From Bacteroides sp. (GTDB lineage: Bacteria > Bacteroidota > Bacteroidia > Bacteroidales > Marinifilaceae), in NCBI GenBank assembly GCA_021771575.1, contig JAETOX010000006.1, positions 1 through 57,913 on the forward strand: a DNA stretch of 57,913 bases, written 5' to 3'. The notes under the pieces were generated by a model, which was not told the origin of the DNA, ran no database searches, and saw nothing but the letters and a program-made list of their open reading frames with translations. The position numbers and the translations under genes were made by a program. Below are positions 8,379 to 18,610 of this stretch, in pieces (the first letter of the stretch is position 1; the number at the start of each line of letters is the position of its first letter).

Positions 8379-10958
8379 ATGCAAAATCATTTTATAATAT
8401 GTCTCTGTTTATGCCTGTTCGCTGGACTGGGTGGATGCCAGGAAAAGGAAACCAGAGATCCGGAAACCGGAGTTAGCCGGGAATTGGCACGCCAACGGAA
8501 AGCAGATATCCGCAGCCTGCGTTATGAACTGAGTTTTCGTATTCCGGAAAAAAAAGAAGAGGAGGTAACAGGACAGGTGAAAATACTTTTCGCCCAGACA
8601 GAGCGCCAGACTGTAGTACTGGATTTCCGGGAAGATCCTGAAAAAGTGAAAGTGGTAAAAGTAAACGGCCAGGCTGCCGAAGTCCGCATCGTAAACGAAC
8701 ACATTGTGGTGCCTGCCCAATATCTGGTTGAGGGGGCTAATGAGATTGAGATCGGATTTGTGGCCGGAAATCAGTCGTTGAACCGGAATGAAGAGTATTT
8801 ATATACTTTGCTGGTTCCCGAACGGGCCCGGACGCTTTTTCCTTGTTTCGACCAGCCGGACCTGAAAGCGACGTTTGCCTTGCAACTCGATATTCCTGAA
8901 GAATGGGTGGCTGTGGCCAACGCATCTATACGAAAACAATACTTCGAAGGAGACCGGAAAAAGTTGGTTTTTGGTGAGACACATCCACTGAGTACCTATC
9001 TCTTTGCTTTTTTGGCCGGGCGGTGGCAGCAGACCGAAGCTAAAAGGGATGGCCGGAAAGTGGCTTTGTACTACCGTGAAACCGATCCGGCTAAAATCAA
9101 GCAGATACCGGCTATTTTCGATCAGGTATTCGCTTCCCTGAAGTGGTTGGAAGAATATACAGATATGCCTTATCCATTCGAGAAATACGACTTGGTAATT
9201 GTGCCCGGCTTTCAGTTTGGAGGAATGGAACACGCCGGAGCTGTGCTGTATAACGATAAACGGATGTTTCTGGGGCAGCATCCCACAGTAGAAGAGGAAC
9301 TGGGGCGTATGGAACTCATCGCGCACGAAACAGCACATCAATGGTTTGGCGATGCCGTGACTATGGAATGGTTCGACGACGTATGGACAAAAGAAGTGTT
9401 TGCCAATTATTTCGCGGCCCGGATGACCGAACCGCAGTTCCCCCAAGTCAATCATCGTTTGAACGAATTACGGAATTTTTATGTATCGGCTTACTCTGAA
9501 GATCGTACGGCGGGTTCAAATGCCGTTAAACAACATTTGGGCAATCTGAAAGATGCCGGATTGATTTATGGACAGATCGTCTACAACAAGGCCCCTGTCG
9601 TAATGAAAATGCTGGTAGAGCGGATGGGCGAAGAGGCTTTCCGGAAAGGTATCCGGGAATATTTGCAGACATACGCATATGGAAATGCTACCTGGGAAAA
9701 ACTGATTACCATATTGGACAAACATACTCCTGAGGCACTCGCCCATTGGAGTCATATCTGGGTAAATGAAAAGGGGATGCCGGAAATCACCCTTACCCGG
9801 GAAAACGGACAGCTCGCTTTGTGTCAGCAAGATCCTTGGCAAAGAGGTATGGTGTGGCCGCAGCAGGTAGAAGTAAGTCTGCTGGATCTGTCGCCGCAAG
9901 GAGTGAGGGTAACGGAATCCTTACGGGTGGATGTCACAGATTCGCTGAACTATGTGCCGGTGAAAACGACGGGAAAATATGTGTTGCCTAACCTGGACGG
10001 GAAAGCCTATGGCTATTTCGGATTGGATGCTGTGACGGCGGATTTCTGTCTGAAACACTTGTCCCGGTTGACCGATCCGGTAGCTCGTTTGTCATCGATC
10101 ATTACCCTGAATGAAAATCGCCTCTGCAGACAGTTGGACGGGCGGGAGTTCGCCCTGGCTCTGCTGGAGCTTTTGAAAACAGAACAGGATCCGTTAATTA
10201 TTTCTACGGCAGTGGCTTATGTCAAAATAACAACCTTGCAGGGCAGGGCTGCGGGAGATAAAGAAATCGAGCAGGGACTTCTGGCTTTGGCCCGGCAGTC
10301 GGCTAATCCGGGATGCCGCTTGGCAGCTTTCCGGGCCTTGACCGGGGTGTTTACGCTTCCGGAGACGACAGACCTCCTGTATCGGGTTTGGAAAGAAAAG
10401 AAACCTTTTCCGGGGCTCACATTGGGGGAAAACGATTACATCCGGTTGGCTTATGAATTGGCGATCCGTTTACCCGGAAAATACGACGAATTGAGGGAAG
10501 AACAGTTGGCACGGATCACGGATCCTGACCGGCAGCGGGAATTTGGTTTTATTGTCAGGGCTGTGGTGTCGGAGCAGGCTGCCCGCGATAGTTTGTTCTG
10601 TTCGTTGTTATCGGCAGAAAACCGAAGAATAGAACCTTGGGTAAATCAAATGATGTACTACCTCAACCATCCTTTGCGTCAGGGTGAGGCCCTAAAATAC
10701 ATCATTCCCGCTCTGGAAGAAATGGAAGAAATCCAGCGTACCGGTGACATCTTCTTTCCGAAAAACTGGGTTGCAGCTTGCCTGAGGGGGCACAACAGTG
10801 GGGAAGCTGCCGCAGAGGTCCGTCGGTTTTTACAGCAACGTCCCGATTATCCGCAGCTATTGAAAAATAAGATTTTACAGAGTGCCGATCATCTGTTGCG
10901 TTTGGAAACCAATTCAACCACGATACGTACAGGTGGAAAAGTAAAGGATTATGAGTGA
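8379..10958 (+). CDS. M1-family zinc aminopeptidase, predicted lipoprotein
   Basis: This is a gluzincin aminopeptidase that would remove N-terminal residues from peptides, probably anchored in the envelope: the N-terminus [20 protein letters not shown] is a lipoprotein signal with a lipobox cysteine at 20. The zinc site is HETAH at residues 316-320 with the downstream glutamate in [10 protein letters not shown]. The exopeptidase substrate motif is a variant, GGMEHAG near residue 281, in place of the classical GAMEN. The N-terminal beta-sandwich and the C-terminal helical, HEAT-like half are both present, giving 859 aa, a usual length for the family. Its last eight bases overlap the start of copA, which indicates translational coupling to a metal pump, though the two functions have no obvious link. 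Confidence 0.94.
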   Translation: MQNHFIICLCLCLFAGLGGCQEKETRDPETGVSRELARQRKADIRSLRYELSFRIPEKKEEEVTGQVKILFAQTERQTVVLDFREDPEKVKVVKVNGQAAEVRIVNEHIVVPAQYLVEGANEIEIGFVAGNQSLNRNEEYLYTLLVPERARTLFPCFDQPDLKATFALQLDIPEEWVAVANASIRKQYFEGDRKKLVFGETHPLSTYLFAFLAGRWQQTEAKRDGRKVALYYRETDPAKIKQIPAIFDQVFASLKWLEEYTDMPYPFEKYDLVIVPGFQFGGMEHAGAVLYNDKRMFLGQHPTVEEELGRMELIAHETAHQWFGDAVTMEWFDDVWTKEVFANYFAARMTEPQFPQVNHRLNELRNFYVSAYSEDRTAGSNAVKQHLGNLKDAGLIYGQIVYNKAPVVMKMLVERMGEEAFRKGIREYLQTYAYGNATWEKLITILDKHTPEALAHWSHIWVNEKGMPEITLTRENGQLALCQQDPWQRGMVWPQQVEVSLLDLSPQGVRVTESLRVDVTDSLNYVPVKTTGKYVLPNLDGKAYGYFGLDAVTADFCLKHLSRLTDPVARLSSIITLNENRLCRQLDGREFALALLELLKTEQDPLIISTAVAYVKITTLQGRAAGDKEIEQGLLALARQSANPGCRLAAFRALTGVFTLPETTDLLYRVWKEKKPFPGLTLGENDYIRLAYELAIRLPGKYDELREEQLARITDPDRQREFGFIVRAVVSEQAARDSLFCSLLSAENRRIEPWVNQMMYYLNHPLRQGEALKYIIPALEEMEEIQRTGDIFFPKNWVAACLRGHNSGEAAAEVRRFLQQRPDYPQLLKNKILQSADHLLRLETNSTTIRTGGKVKDYE

Positions 10959-13185
10959 ACGGGAAGAAGAAAAAAAGATATTTTATGTCACCGGCATGAG
11001 TTGTGCCGGTTGTGCGGCCAATGTGGAACAAGCCTTAGCCGAAACTAAGGGAGTGAAAGAAGCCAAAGTAAATTTTGCTGCTTCTACGGTGATGGTAGAC
11101 TACGACCCCTTGACCCTTACCCCTTTGGATTTGAGGCAGGTGGTTCTGGATGCTGGCTACGACCTGATTCTGGAAGAGGAGGAGGGAGAAAATCAGGCCG
11201 GGATTTTGCAGCAGGAAGCTTATCTCAGGCTGAAACGGAAGACGATCGGAGCTGTTTTGTTGTCATTGCCTGTCTTTATCATCGGGATGTTTTTCATGCA
11301 CTTCCCTTATGGAAACTGGATTATGTTGGTTTTTACTCTACCGGTATTACTGGTGTTCGGCCGGGATTTTTATATTAATGCTTGGCGGCAATTCAAACAC
11401 GGTCATGCTAACATGGACACCTTGGTAGCAGTAAGTACGGGAATCGCTTTTCTATTCAGTTTATTCAATACGATATGGCCTGAATATTGGACTAGCCGCG
11501 GTTTGGAAGCTCATGTATATTATGAAGCAGCAGCCGTGATCGTCGCCTTGATCTTGTTGGGGCGTTTGTTGGAAAGCCGGGCGAAAGCTGGTACTTCCAC
11601 CGCTATCCGCAAACTTATCGGTTTGCAGCCAAAGCAAGTGATCCGATTGTTAGACGACGGAACCGAACAGGTGATTCCCGTGAAAGCCGTACAACCGGGC
11701 GATATCTTGGTGGTGAAACCTGGCGAAAAGATACCGGTAGACGGCACAGTGAGGGAAGGAGTTTCTTTTGTGGATGAGAGCATGATTACCGGAGAACCGG
11801 TACCGGTGGAAAAAATGACCGGAACACATGTATATGCTGGGACAATCAACCAAAAGGGAAGTTTTCGCTTTATGGCCGAAAAAGTGGGAAGTGAGACGGT
11901 GCTGGCCCAAATTATCCGAATGGTGCAAGAAGCCCAGGGAAGTAAAGCCCCTGTGCAACAATTAGTGGATAAGATTGCCGGTATTTTTGTACCGACGGTC
12001 ATCGGAATAGCTATTCTCACTTTCGTTGTATGGATGCTAGCCGGTGGAGAGCTGGCCTTTACCCATGCTTTGCTCACTTCGGTGACCGTGCTGGTCATCG
12101 CTTGTCCCTGTGCTTTGGGGCTGGCAACGCCTACCGCAATTATGGTCGGTATCGGTAAAGGTGCGGAGAACAATATGCTGATCCGGGATGCGGAAAGCCT
12201 GGAGCAATTATGCAAGGTGACAGCTGTGGTACTCGATAAAACCGGTACAATAACCGAAGGTAGGCCCATTGTGACCGATATGATATGGGCTCCGGAGGTA
12301 GAGCTGGCCCGATACCTCCCGGTATTGCTGTTTTTGGAAAGCCGCTCTGAACATCCCCTCGCCGATGCCGTTGTGGCGCATCTGATCGAAAAAGGGATAA
12401 CAACCGATTTGAAAGGGAACTTCGAGAGCATCACTGGGCAGGGAATTTGGGGAGAACTTGGAGGAGAAGCCTATTATGTCGGAAACCGTCGTTTACTGGA
12501 AGCACATGGCATATCCTGGTCTAATAGCCAAATAGAGTGGGCCGATGTTTGCAGTTTGGAAGGAAAGACGGTTATTTATTTTGCCGATAGTCGCCGGGTG
12601 TTGGCATTAATTGCCATTGCCGACCGCCTGAAAGAAGGTTCGCTCGAGGCGATTCGTCATTTGCAGAACGAAGGAATAGAAGTGTATATGCTGACGGGAG
12701 ATAACCGGATTACTGCGCGGGCAGTGGCTGCAAAGACCGGTGTGAAACATTTCAAGGCCGAAGTGATGCCTTCAGATAAAGCAGCTTTTGTAAGCGAATT
12801 ACAGCGGCGGGGAGCGATCGTAGCGATGGTGGGGGACGGCATCAACGATTCGCAGGCTTTAGCCCAGGCGGATGTCAGTATTGCCATGGGGAAAGGTTCC
12901 GACATTGCTATCGATGTAGCGAAGATTACCTTGATTACTTCCGACCTCAATGCTATTCCCAAAGCATGGAAATTATCGCGACAGACAGTAGCTGCCATAC
13001 GGCAAAACCTGTTCTGGGCTTTTATTTACAATCTCATCGGTATTCCTTTGGCGGCCGGGGTGCTCTATCCCTGTTGTGGTTTTCTGCTCAATCCCATGAT
13101 CGCTGCGGCTGCAATGGCTTTCAGTTCGGTGTCGGTTGTTGCCAATAGTCTTCGGATCAAACGGAAATCCTTGGGTCTGGATTGA
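10951..13185 (+). CDS. copA: Copper-translocating P1B-type ATPase
   Basis: This is an inner-membrane pump that uses ATP to export Cu(I). The single N-terminal heavy-metal-associated domain has its CxxC at C18 and C21 ([15 protein letters not shown]). The transmembrane metal site is CPC at about 384-386 ([16 protein letters not shown]). The phosphorylated aspartate is D429 in DKTGT, the actuator loop contains TGEP, the nucleotide-binding domain has SEHPLADAV, and the hinge is GDGIND near 629. The length of 744 aa and all eight expected membrane spans fit CopA. ATG 10951 overlaps the aminopeptidase stop. A small free HMA-domain protein follows 88 bases later and is a plausible copper chaperone. 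Confidence 0.96.
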   Translation: MSEREEEKKIFYVTGMSCAGCAANVEQALAETKGVKEAKVNFAASTVMVDYDPLTLTPLDLRQVVLDAGYDLILEEEEGENQAGILQQEAYLRLKRKTIGAVLLSLPVFIIGMFFMHFPYGNWIMLVFTLPVLLVFGRDFYINAWRQFKHGHANMDTLVAVSTGIAFLFSLFNTIWPEYWTSRGLEAHVYYEAAAVIVALILLGRLLESRAKAGTSTAIRKLIGLQPKQVIRLLDDGTEQVIPVKAVQPGDILVVKPGEKIPVDGTVREGVSFVDESMITGEPVPVEKMTGTHVYAGTINQKGSFRFMAEKVGSETVLAQIIRMVQEAQGSKAPVQQLVDKIAGIFVPTVIGIAILTFVVWMLAGGELAFTHALLTSVTVLVIACPCALGLATPTAIMVGIGKGAENNMLIRDAESLEQLCKVTAVVLDKTGTITEGRPIVTDMIWAPEVELARYLPVLLFLESRSEHPLADAVVAHLIEKGITTDLKGNFESITGQGIWGELGGEAYYVGNRRLLEAHGISWSNSQIEWADVCSLEGKTVIYFADSRRVLALIAIADRLKEGSLEAIRHLQNEGIEVYMLTGDNRITARAVAAKTGVKHFKAEVMPSDKAAFVSELQRRGAIVAMVGDGINDSQALAQADVSIAMGKGSDIAIDVAKITLITSDLNAIPKAWKLSRQTVAAIRQNLFWAFIYNLIGIPLAAGVLYPCCGFLLNPMIAAAAMAFSSVSVVANSLRIKRKSLGLD

Positions 13186-13273
13186 CGAATACGGTAGATT
13201 TTAGACTTTATAAAATTATTTGGGTAACCATTTCGCTATACGGGCGTTCGTATATTAACCATGTAATAAAAAA

Positions 13274-13492
13274 ATGAGTATGCAAACATTTAGATTCAAG
13301 ACTACTTTAAAATGCAACAATTGTGTTGCCAAAGTAAAAAAACAATTAGATACAGCAAAAGAAATAGCTGGTTGGAGTATCGACCTGAAAAGTCCGGACC
13401 GGATACTGACGGTGGAGGCCGAAGGCAATGAAGCGGTATCCGTCGTGGAGCGAATATTGCAAGACTCCGGCTATCGCTTGGAAATCATATAG
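13274..13492 (+). CDS. Small heavy-metal-associated (HMA) domain protein, CopZ-like
   Basis: This 72-aa protein consists of one ferredoxin-like HMA fold. The metal site is CNNC at residues 15-18 (LKCNNCVAKVKKQL), followed by the usual beta-alpha-beta pattern and the ending VVERILQDSGYRLEII. The asparagines between the two cysteines differ from the CxxC of copA. Such proteins carry Cu(I) or another soft metal in the cytoplasm and hand it to a P-type ATPase. Its place directly after copA supports the chaperone role; the metal is inferred. Starts at ATG 13274 or 13280 are both possible. Confidence 0.88.
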   Translation: MSMQTFRFKTTLKCNNCVAKVKKQLDTAKEIAGWSIDLKSPDRILTVEAEGNEAVSVVERILQDSGYRLEII

Positions 13493-13516
13493 AACCAGAT
13501 TAAAAATAACGAAGTA

Positions 13517-13903
13517 ATGAACGAGCAAACGGAAAAACAAACAGCACAGCACAACCGGCAGCAACATTCTGCTTCTGGCCCTTGCGGAGCAGAAAAACCG
13601 GGAAAAAGCCAGAAAATGGCTGATGATCAAACTACAGAGAACGATATCCTGGGAGCCTCGAATTACGAACGGGCAGAAAGTGATCAGTCGAAAGGTATTT
13701 TTGCCCGGCAAACCGAGGCCTATAATAAAGCTATGGATGAAATTCTAGAGAACGACGATGAAAATGCCAAAGACAACTTGTCGGATTATATGGATGAATT
13801 AAAAGAGGAATCCGAAGCTTTGGGCGATCATCCTAAACCTTATGGGGATACGGAAGATTCTCTTGAATTCCCTTCGGAAGGAAAATTCACTCCCCCTTAT
13901 TGA
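13517..13903 (+). CDS. Acidic hydrophilic protein of unknown function
   Basis: I do not recognise a family. The 128-aa product has no membrane segment, is rich in Glu, Asp, Gln and Asn, and is probably largely disordered at its N-terminus (MNEQTEKQTAQHNRQQ), with a helical middle (GIFARQTEAYNKAMDEILEN) and a Pro/Tyr-containing tail. One cysteine lies in GPCG. It begins 24 bases after the HMA protein and ends before a strong terminator, so it is the last gene of the tex-copA run. Its reading frame and amino-acid bias look genuine. Role unknown; a link to metal handling would rest on position only. Confidence 0.75.
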   Translation: MNEQTEKQTAQHNRQQHSASGPCGAEKPGKSQKMADDQTTENDILGASNYERAESDQSKGIFARQTEAYNKAMDEILENDDENAKDNLSDYMDELKEESEALGDHPKPYGDTEDSLEFPSEGKFTPPY

Positions 13904-13969
13904 AAAAGGAACATGGAAAATGAAAAGTGGCCCTGAAAGGTCGGACGATTGAATAATTGGTTTATAATG

Positions 13970-14000
13970 AAAGAGTTCGGCATTATGCCGAACTCTTTTT
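13970..14000. terminator. Bidirectional terminator between the copA run and the convergent AsmA gene
   Basis: A perfect 14-bp inverted repeat (13970-13983 and 13985-13998) surrounds a single base, effectively giving a short loop. It has A residues on the left side and T residues on the right, so it can stop RNA polymerase from either direction. It lies between convergent genes, as expected. Confidence 0.9.
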
Positions 14001-14085
14001 CTGAATTTATACGATCTGACCGATCTGTTTTTTCCAGGTTGTTCCGATCACCACATTTGAGGGAAAGAATAAGCATCAAAAAGGG

Positions 14086-16608
14086 TTATTTCTTTTTAAA
14101 CAAATTCTGTAATCCTTTCAGTACATTTCCTTTCAACTCTTTTTCCGCTTCTTTGGTCACGGCTTTGATTGCCTTGGAGAGGTCGGGTTTAATGACCGGT
14201 TTACTCAAAGTGCCTTCTACCTTGGCATCGATATCCAGGTTTTTGATGTTATCCGATCCTGGAATAGATTTCAGCAGATTATTGATATCTTTCCCGAAAA
14301 ACCTCCGGTCCACGTTCATCGATAGGGTATAATCCAATTGTCCATCGACCGATTGGTTACCGTAAATCGTGACAGGATTACCGGCGAAATTGGTCTTAAA
14401 TGGTTCTACTACAATATTTCCGTTTTCCAGTTTGAAATTGATTTTCAGATGGCTAATGCTTAATCGGTTGAGCTCGTCATTTTTTACGACGTTTGCCAAC
14501 TGATTCATTGCCGGGTTATCTTTGATCAGGATTCCTTTGGATTCAAGATAACCTTTTCCGTTGGCAGTAGTCATCACCGGGCTCATTTCCTGATCGAGGG
14601 TAGACGAAAATTGCATAGCTGCTGACACTTTCCCTTCGCAGTTCATCGCTACCGGAATGCTTTTGCGGATAAACGTGAAAGCATGGTAAGCTGCATTGAT
14701 ATCAAAATCCGACACCTTGAGGTTAAAATCCACAGCAGGTATTTGTGGATTGGTCGTACTATATTGTCCATTCATGATCATATTTCCTTCGAGCATATTC
14801 ATACTCAAATTTTTCAGGGTAGCGACAGCCTTAGACAGACTGACATTGCCTTTCACTTGCTGGATGCTCAACCGATCGAACAGGATGGTTCCGATATTCG
14901 TCGAAAATTGAATATCGATATTCCGGGGAATTTCGAGAGCTCCTTGGGAAGCGCTGGGCTTTTCTGTGTGGGTAGTCGCGTCGGTCTGTATCTGGGTAGT
15001 ATCGGCCTGGGCTGCCCTCATCTGTGCCACAATAAACTCATTCAGGTTGATCCGGTTGGAGGTCAGGATGAAATTTCCTTTCAAGGTTTCGTTTTTGAAA
15101 ACATATGGCAGATAGTTGGATAAATTACCTTGCAGCAGAAAATCCGAAGAGTAGATCTTTGCCTGTAATTTATCCAGTTTTAAATAGGCCGGCGTAATCG
15201 CTACCTTCCCTTGTGGGATGGAAATCCCTTCGGGAAAAGCCTCATTGACCAAGAGTACATCCTTGAAAATAATGTCTCCTTTGGCTACAAACTTTTCGTA
15301 TTGTTCTTTTTCGATATATTGATATTTGCCGTTAAAAGTAATGTCGGCAGTCAGCATTCCTTGCAGGGTAATGTCTTTCAGAGGTAATGCTTTCTTAAGG
15401 CTGGAGAAATCGATCACCCCGACAGCTCCTCCATCCAGGATCGGATCGTTAGGATTGATCACTTTCAGAAACATATTGAACGGGTTGCCGGCAATGTCGA
15501 ACGACATCTTGCGCAGATTCAGTGTGGTAGAATCTACCGGGCCGCCGGGATTGCTTACTTGAAGGTCGATGTCAATTTTTTGGATCGATTCGGGGAGTTC
15601 CGGATATTTCACCGATGCATTGTTTACTGATAAGTTGGCTTGCAGGGCAGGGAGATGATCGGGGTAATAATCTCCCTTGGCAGTGACCGTCAGGTTAAAA
15701 TCACCCTTGGTTTCGAGGCCCTCGATATAATACTGCAAAGTCTTCGGCACCAAAGCTAAAAGACTGGCAAATTTAGTGTCGGGGGCATTCAGTTTCAGGT
15801 CTACTTTATATTTATCTTCCTGGATAGCCAGGTTTCCGGTGAGATCGAGTTTCAGGTCGTTCAACGACAAATCGTTTTTCTGAATATCGAATGTTTTTTC
15901 TTCAAAATTAGCTGCGATGTCGGCTTGCCAGCGAAGATCAGTTTTGTTGATCCATACACTGTTCTGGTGACGATAAGAGATGTCCTGTAAAGCGAGGAAA
16001 ACCTTCACCAGACTATTGCTGGCCGAAAAATTACCGTTCAGTTTCAGGTCGATGTCGGCAATGCTGGCATAAATAGAATGCTGATAATCGTTATAGTTGA
16101 TAAAAAGGTTCTCGATTACAATATCATTCAATAGTAAAGCTTTGTCGGCTTTCTCTTTTTCAGTCTTCTCCGCTTCGGCAGGAGTGGCGGCAGGGGTGGT
16201 GTCGTCGGTGATTAAAATGTCCCAGTTGGCTTTTCCTTCAGCCGATACAGTGGGAGTAAGCCGACAATCTTTCAACAAGATTTTATTCACCTGAATTTCA
16301 TTCCCTGCAATCAGGGATTTCAGATTCACCGAAGCTTCAAACCTGGGAATCAGTACCACCGTATCTCCTGAAAATTCATTCTTGCCCGTCAGCAACACAT
16401 TTTTCAGCGTAACGTTCAGGTTGGGAAAACTTTTCAGCATGCTCAGATTCATATCCCCAATTTTCAATTCTGCCCGGAGGTAGCGAGAGGATTGGTTCTG
16501 GATAATTCTGAGAATATCTCCTTTAAAGAAAGTGGGGAGTATCAACACTACTGCAAATAACACAAAAATGACAACACCTAATGTGATAAATACCTTTTTC
16601 ATGGTCAT
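14086..16608 (-). CDS. AsmA-family envelope protein
   Basis: This is a large membrane-anchored protein of the AsmA-like group, which in Gram-negative bacteria is linked to outer-membrane assembly and, for some members, to lipid transport between membranes. It has one N-terminal transmembrane helix (KVFITLGVVIFVLFAVVLIL, residues 4-23), then the typical AsmA opening FFKGDILRIIQNQSSRYLRAE, a very long stretch of beta-strand repeats, and a C-terminal AsmA-like region (LDIDAKVEGTLSKPVIKPDL). The acidic/Ala-rich insert near residues 135-155 is probably a flexible linker. The 840-aa length fits Bacteroidota members. The start may be ATG 16608 or the third-codon ATG at 16602. Confidence 0.88.
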   Translation of the reverse strand: MTMKKVFITLGVVIFVLFAVVLILPTFFKGDILRIIQNQSSRYLRAELKIGDMNLSMLKSFPNLNVTLKNVLLTGKNEFSGDTVVLIPRFEASVNLKSLIAGNEIQVNKILLKDCRLTPTVSAEGKANWDILITDDTTPAATPAEAEKTEKEKADKALLLNDIVIENLFINYNDYQHSIYASIADIDLKLNGNFSASNSLVKVFLALQDISYRHQNSVWINKTDLRWQADIAANFEEKTFDIQKNDLSLNDLKLDLTGNLAIQEDKYKVDLKLNAPDTKFASLLALVPKTLQYYIEGLETKGDFNLTVTAKGDYYPDHLPALQANLSVNNASVKYPELPESIQKIDIDLQVSNPGGPVDSTTLNLRKMSFDIAGNPFNMFLKVINPNDPILDGGAVGVIDFSSLKKALPLKDITLQGMLTADITFNGKYQYIEKEQYEKFVAKGDIIFKDVLLVNEAFPEGISIPQGKVAITPAYLKLDKLQAKIYSSDFLLQGNLSNYLPYVFKNETLKGNFILTSNRINLNEFIVAQMRAAQADTTQIQTDATTHTEKPSASQGALEIPRNIDIQFSTNIGTILFDRLSIQQVKGNVSLSKAVATLKNLSMNMLEGNMIMNGQYSTTNPQIPAVDFNLKVSDFDINAAYHAFTFIRKSIPVAMNCEGKVSAAMQFSSTLDQEMSPVMTTANGKGYLESKGILIKDNPAMNQLANVVKNDELNRLSISHLKINFKLENGNIVVEPFKTNFAGNPVTIYGNQSVDGQLDYTLSMNVDRRFFGKDINNLLKSIPGSDNIKNLDIDAKVEGTLSKPVIKPDLSKAIKAVTKEAEKELKGNVLKGLQNLFKKK

Positions 16609-16654
16609 ATACTATAAAATAAATAAATCGAAAACCGAACGGCCGGTTATCTCA

Positions 16655-16662
16655 CAAAGTTA
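16655..16662 (-). promoter_or_regulatory. Candidate -7 box of the AsmA-family gene
   Basis: On the minus strand this reads TAACTTTG, a perfect match to the Bacteroidota -7 consensus TAnnTTTG, 46 bases before the gene's start. No convincing TTTG is found 19-20 bases upstream, so the call rests on one box. Confidence 0.4.
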
Positions 16663-16677
16663 TCTTATTTTATGAAT

Positions 16678-17280
16678 TTATCGGAAGTATGGTTTTATTT
16701 TTTTGAGTTTCCGAATCGGCAACACCTTTTTTTCTTCGAGCAAAGTATAAGAAACATGCCCATAACGACGTTTGGCATCAAATATCAATTCCACATCCTC
16801 GTATTCCAGGTAAGGATGCTTCAATATAGCTTTAAAATCCATGCTGTCGAGGTCGCGTTTCACAATGTATTCTAGCTCGACAGTAAAAAGATGAGTGTTA
16901 GAGTCTACATTAAAATAAGTCATGTTGAGCTCCTGCAATTGCTCTATGGCATAATAACCGCCCAGTCGTTCGCGGTAACGAAGGATTTTGGTGGCATAAT
17001 AGGGGCCGATCCCTTTGATCCGGACAAGTGTACTGCTGTCGGCTGTATTGAGGTCTACTGGAGACATGTTTGTCCTCTTTTTCTGGCTTAAACCGATCGG
17101 AGCAATCCGGGTATGGGTGGTATCGATATGCCACAAAGAATCTCCTTCTACCTCGACCATTTCCTGAAGCAGGAAAAACGGATGTTCTTTCGGCCGCAGT
17201 TGACGAGGAATGACAAGAATGCCCGTTATCAGGAAGAGCAGGATCAATACTCCTTTTCTTTCCATAGAGTTGAAAAACAT
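16678..17280 (-). CDS. Membrane-anchored helix-hairpin-helix (ComEA-like) protein
   Basis: The 200-aa product has an N-terminal membrane segment (GVLILLFLITGILVI) and then a helix-hairpin-helix DNA-binding domain of ComEA type (DLNTADSSTLVRIKGIGPYY near residue 76, followed by KILRYRERLGGYYAIEQL). A second, weaker HhH-like segment follows (MDFKAILKHPYLEYEDVELI). ComEA proteins bind incoming DNA at the cell surface during natural transformation, but in Bacteroidota such proteins occur widely without proven competence, so that role is only a possibility. Start ATG 17280 or the in-frame ATG at 17265 (MERKG), which places the membrane helix closer to the N-terminus. It lies 69 bases upstream of the AsmA-like gene, with a possible promoter between them. 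Confidence 0.85.
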   Translation of the reverse strand: MFFNSMERKGVLILLFLITGILVIPRQLRPKEHPFFLLQEMVEVEGDSLWHIDTTHTRIAPIGLSQKKRTNMSPVDLNTADSSTLVRIKGIGPYYATKILRYRERLGGYYAIEQLQELNMTYFNVDSNTHLFTVELEYIVKRDLDSMDFKAILKHPYLEYEDVELIFDAKRRYGHVSYTLLEEKKVLPIRKLKKIKPYFR

Positions 17281-17747
17281 AGCTGAAGTGTTTTGAAAAC
17301 GCTCTTAAAATTTACGAACATTTTTGCTGAAAACAAAGCCCTGACTTGCTTTTTGTCAAAAAAAATCGGTCGTACCAAAGATTTTTGGGAGATGCCTTGC
17401 CTAAAGATTGGAAAATAGCAAAAAAGCAGGCTTGAAAATGCTTTTTCTCATTCCAATAAAAGATAAAAAAGCCCTTATTTTTCTGCTTTGTGTAAATGCT
17501 TGTTTTACTGCACTTTCGCACAATTAAATTCGGAGCAAATTCGGAATAAATTCAGCGTATTTATAGAGTTTATATAGTGATTTAGCGAGTTTAATTCGAT
17601 TAAGATCTGATATAGTTATTTTTTATTTATTTAATTAATATAGCGAAGGGGCTGGCGATTGTGAAAAAGCTTTTTTCCTTTTTCATAGCAATTTCAGGAT
17701 ACTAGGGTATCGTATCGCAAATATTTTCAAAAAAAATGCGATTATTT
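17281..17747. other. AT-rich intergenic region before tRNA-Lys
   Basis: I see no convincing gene here. A 69-codon frame on the minus strand (17312-17521) has unlikely composition and no recognisable motif. The stretch contains a short 11-bp tandem repeat, listed separately, and otherwise AT-rich DNA leading up to the tRNA promoter. Confidence 0.6.
17526..17558. repeat. Three tandem 11-bp units, AAATTCGGAGC-like
   Basis: Units AAATTCGGAGC, AAATTCGGAAT and AAATTCAGCGT sit head to tail, sharing the AAATTC core. The 11-base period is close to one helical turn, so the A/T tracts would be phased on one face of the DNA. It lies about 220 bases upstream of the tRNA-Lys promoter. No function can be assigned. 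Confidence 0.6.
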
Positions 17748-17778
17748 TTTGCAACTAATAAAAAACTCCCTATATTTG
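17748..17778 (+). promoter_or_regulatory. tRNA-Lys promoter of Bacteroidota type
   Basis: TTTG at 17748-17751, a 19-base spacer and TATATTTG at 17771-17778 form a perfect match to the Bacteroidota housekeeping promoter (TTTG-N19-TAnnTTTG). Transcription would start near 17784, about 20 bases before the mature tRNA. This is the clearest promoter in the window and a useful standard for judging the others. Confidence 0.85.
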
Positions 17779-17802
17779 CACCCGCATTTCGGAAGAAACT
17801 AT

Positions 17803-17875
17803 GATTCAGTAGCTCAGCCGGTAGAGCACAACACTTTTAATGTTGGGGTCCTGGGTTCGAATCCCAGCTGGATCA
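17803..17875 (+). tRNA. tRNA-Lys (anticodon TTT)
   Basis: The full cloverleaf can be folded by eye. The acceptor stem is GATTCAG with CTGGATC (one T-G wobble). The D arm is GCTC...GAGC. The anticodon arm is CAACA-CTTTTAA-TGTTG with anticodon TTT. The T arm is CTGGG-TTCGAAT-CCCAG, and the discriminator is A. CCA is not encoded and must be added after transcription. It is followed by a hairpin and an AT-rich accessory region, so its 3' end is a possible integration site. Confidence 0.97.
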
Positions 17876-17899
17876 CAAAAACAACCGAAAAAACAAAGT

Positions 17900-17935
17900 A
17901 AACTCCTGAAGTTCAACGAATTTCAGGAGTTTCTG
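17900..17935 (+). terminator. Hairpin after tRNA-Lys
   Basis: Arms 17900-17910 (AAACTCCTGAA) and 17922-17932 form an 11-bp stem with an 11-base loop, 25 bases after the tRNA, followed by a modest T-rich stretch. It is the likely end of the tRNA transcript. Confidence 0.65.
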
Positions 17936-18395
17936 TTTTCAGGCAGAACCTCAAAAAACAGCCGATTCTTAGAGCAACCGAAAAACCTGGATAGTGTTCT
18001 TCGGTAAAATAATTGCTCTTCTTCTTGTCTCTCTCTCCGTATATAAAGTCGGTAGCTATATGCAAATCTATATATTACATTTGAAAACAGAGCCACAAAA
18101 GAAATGTAAACATTAACTAAAGTACCTCAAGGAGCGAGGCTTTTGAGGAGGGGGAGACTCTTGATGCGAACTGTTCTTTTGGCGTATATGTCTAATAAGT
18201 TCCCAAAATTGAAAATCTTCCGTTAAAACTTGTTTTTAATTAGAAGTAAAATCGTTAAAATAAGTATTAGGCAGCTTATCTCTTTACATTTCAAAACACT
18301 TTCCTTTGGGTATATTTCTGATGCATAATGCTGAAAACTAATAATAGAACCGGTAATCGTGAAGCCTTTGTTTTTGCATTTTCTTAATGTTGTTT
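17936..18395. other. Intergenic region at the left side of the accessory region
   Basis: No gene is supported in these 460 bases. A small palindromic stretch around 18125-18148 (CCTCAA and TTGAGG arms, with a GC-rich core unusual for its surroundings) could belong to a structured RNA or a relic of a mobile element. I found no repeat of the tRNA 3' end that would mark an attachment site. Confidence 0.5.
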
Positions 18396-18590
18396 TCAAA
18401 AGTCTGGAATAAAATACTCTTTCTGAAAATCTGTTATTTTATAGGGACGAAGTTCTTCTAATTCTTCAAGTAACGGCCAAATAGAGTTTTCATAAACCAC
18501 AGACGAGGTTTCAATACCATTCATATGGCTATTATAACTATTCTCGTTTTGCTCGTTATTTTCATAAACATCCAGCTCTGTCCTTTCCAT
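18396..18590 (-). CDS. Small acidic protein of unknown function
   Basis: I do not recognise this 64-aa product. It is acidic and asparagine-rich (MERTELDVYENNEQNENSYN), with a helical middle (SIWPLLEELEELRPYKI) and an aromatic tail, and has no membrane segment. It is probably real: a TATATTTG -7 box sits 21 bases upstream of its ATG, and it follows two larger genes on the same strand. The promoter lies in the gap between it and the phosphoesterase gene, so it can be expressed on its own. It may be a small regulator or a protein acting with its neighbours; nothing in the sequence decides this. Confidence 0.5.
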   Translation of the reverse strand: MERTELDVYENNEQNENSYNSHMNGIETSSVVYENSIWPLLEELEELRPYKITDFQKEYFIPDF

Positions 18591-18610
18591 TTTTTCTTAT
18601 TTTTAGGAGG

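Noticed and set aside
8799-9455. A 218-codon open frame antisense to the M1 aminopeptidase
   Set aside because: It lies across the conserved zinc-site region of the real gene and shows no protein family features.
11520-12434. A 304-codon open frame antisense to copA
   Set aside because: It mirrors a highly conserved ATPase core, has low-complexity Ser/Thr/Pro composition and no motif; a shadow of the real gene.
17312-17521. 69-codon minus-strand frame before tRNA-Lys
   Set aside because: Phe/Lys-rich composition expected from AT-rich DNA, no motif, no promoter.
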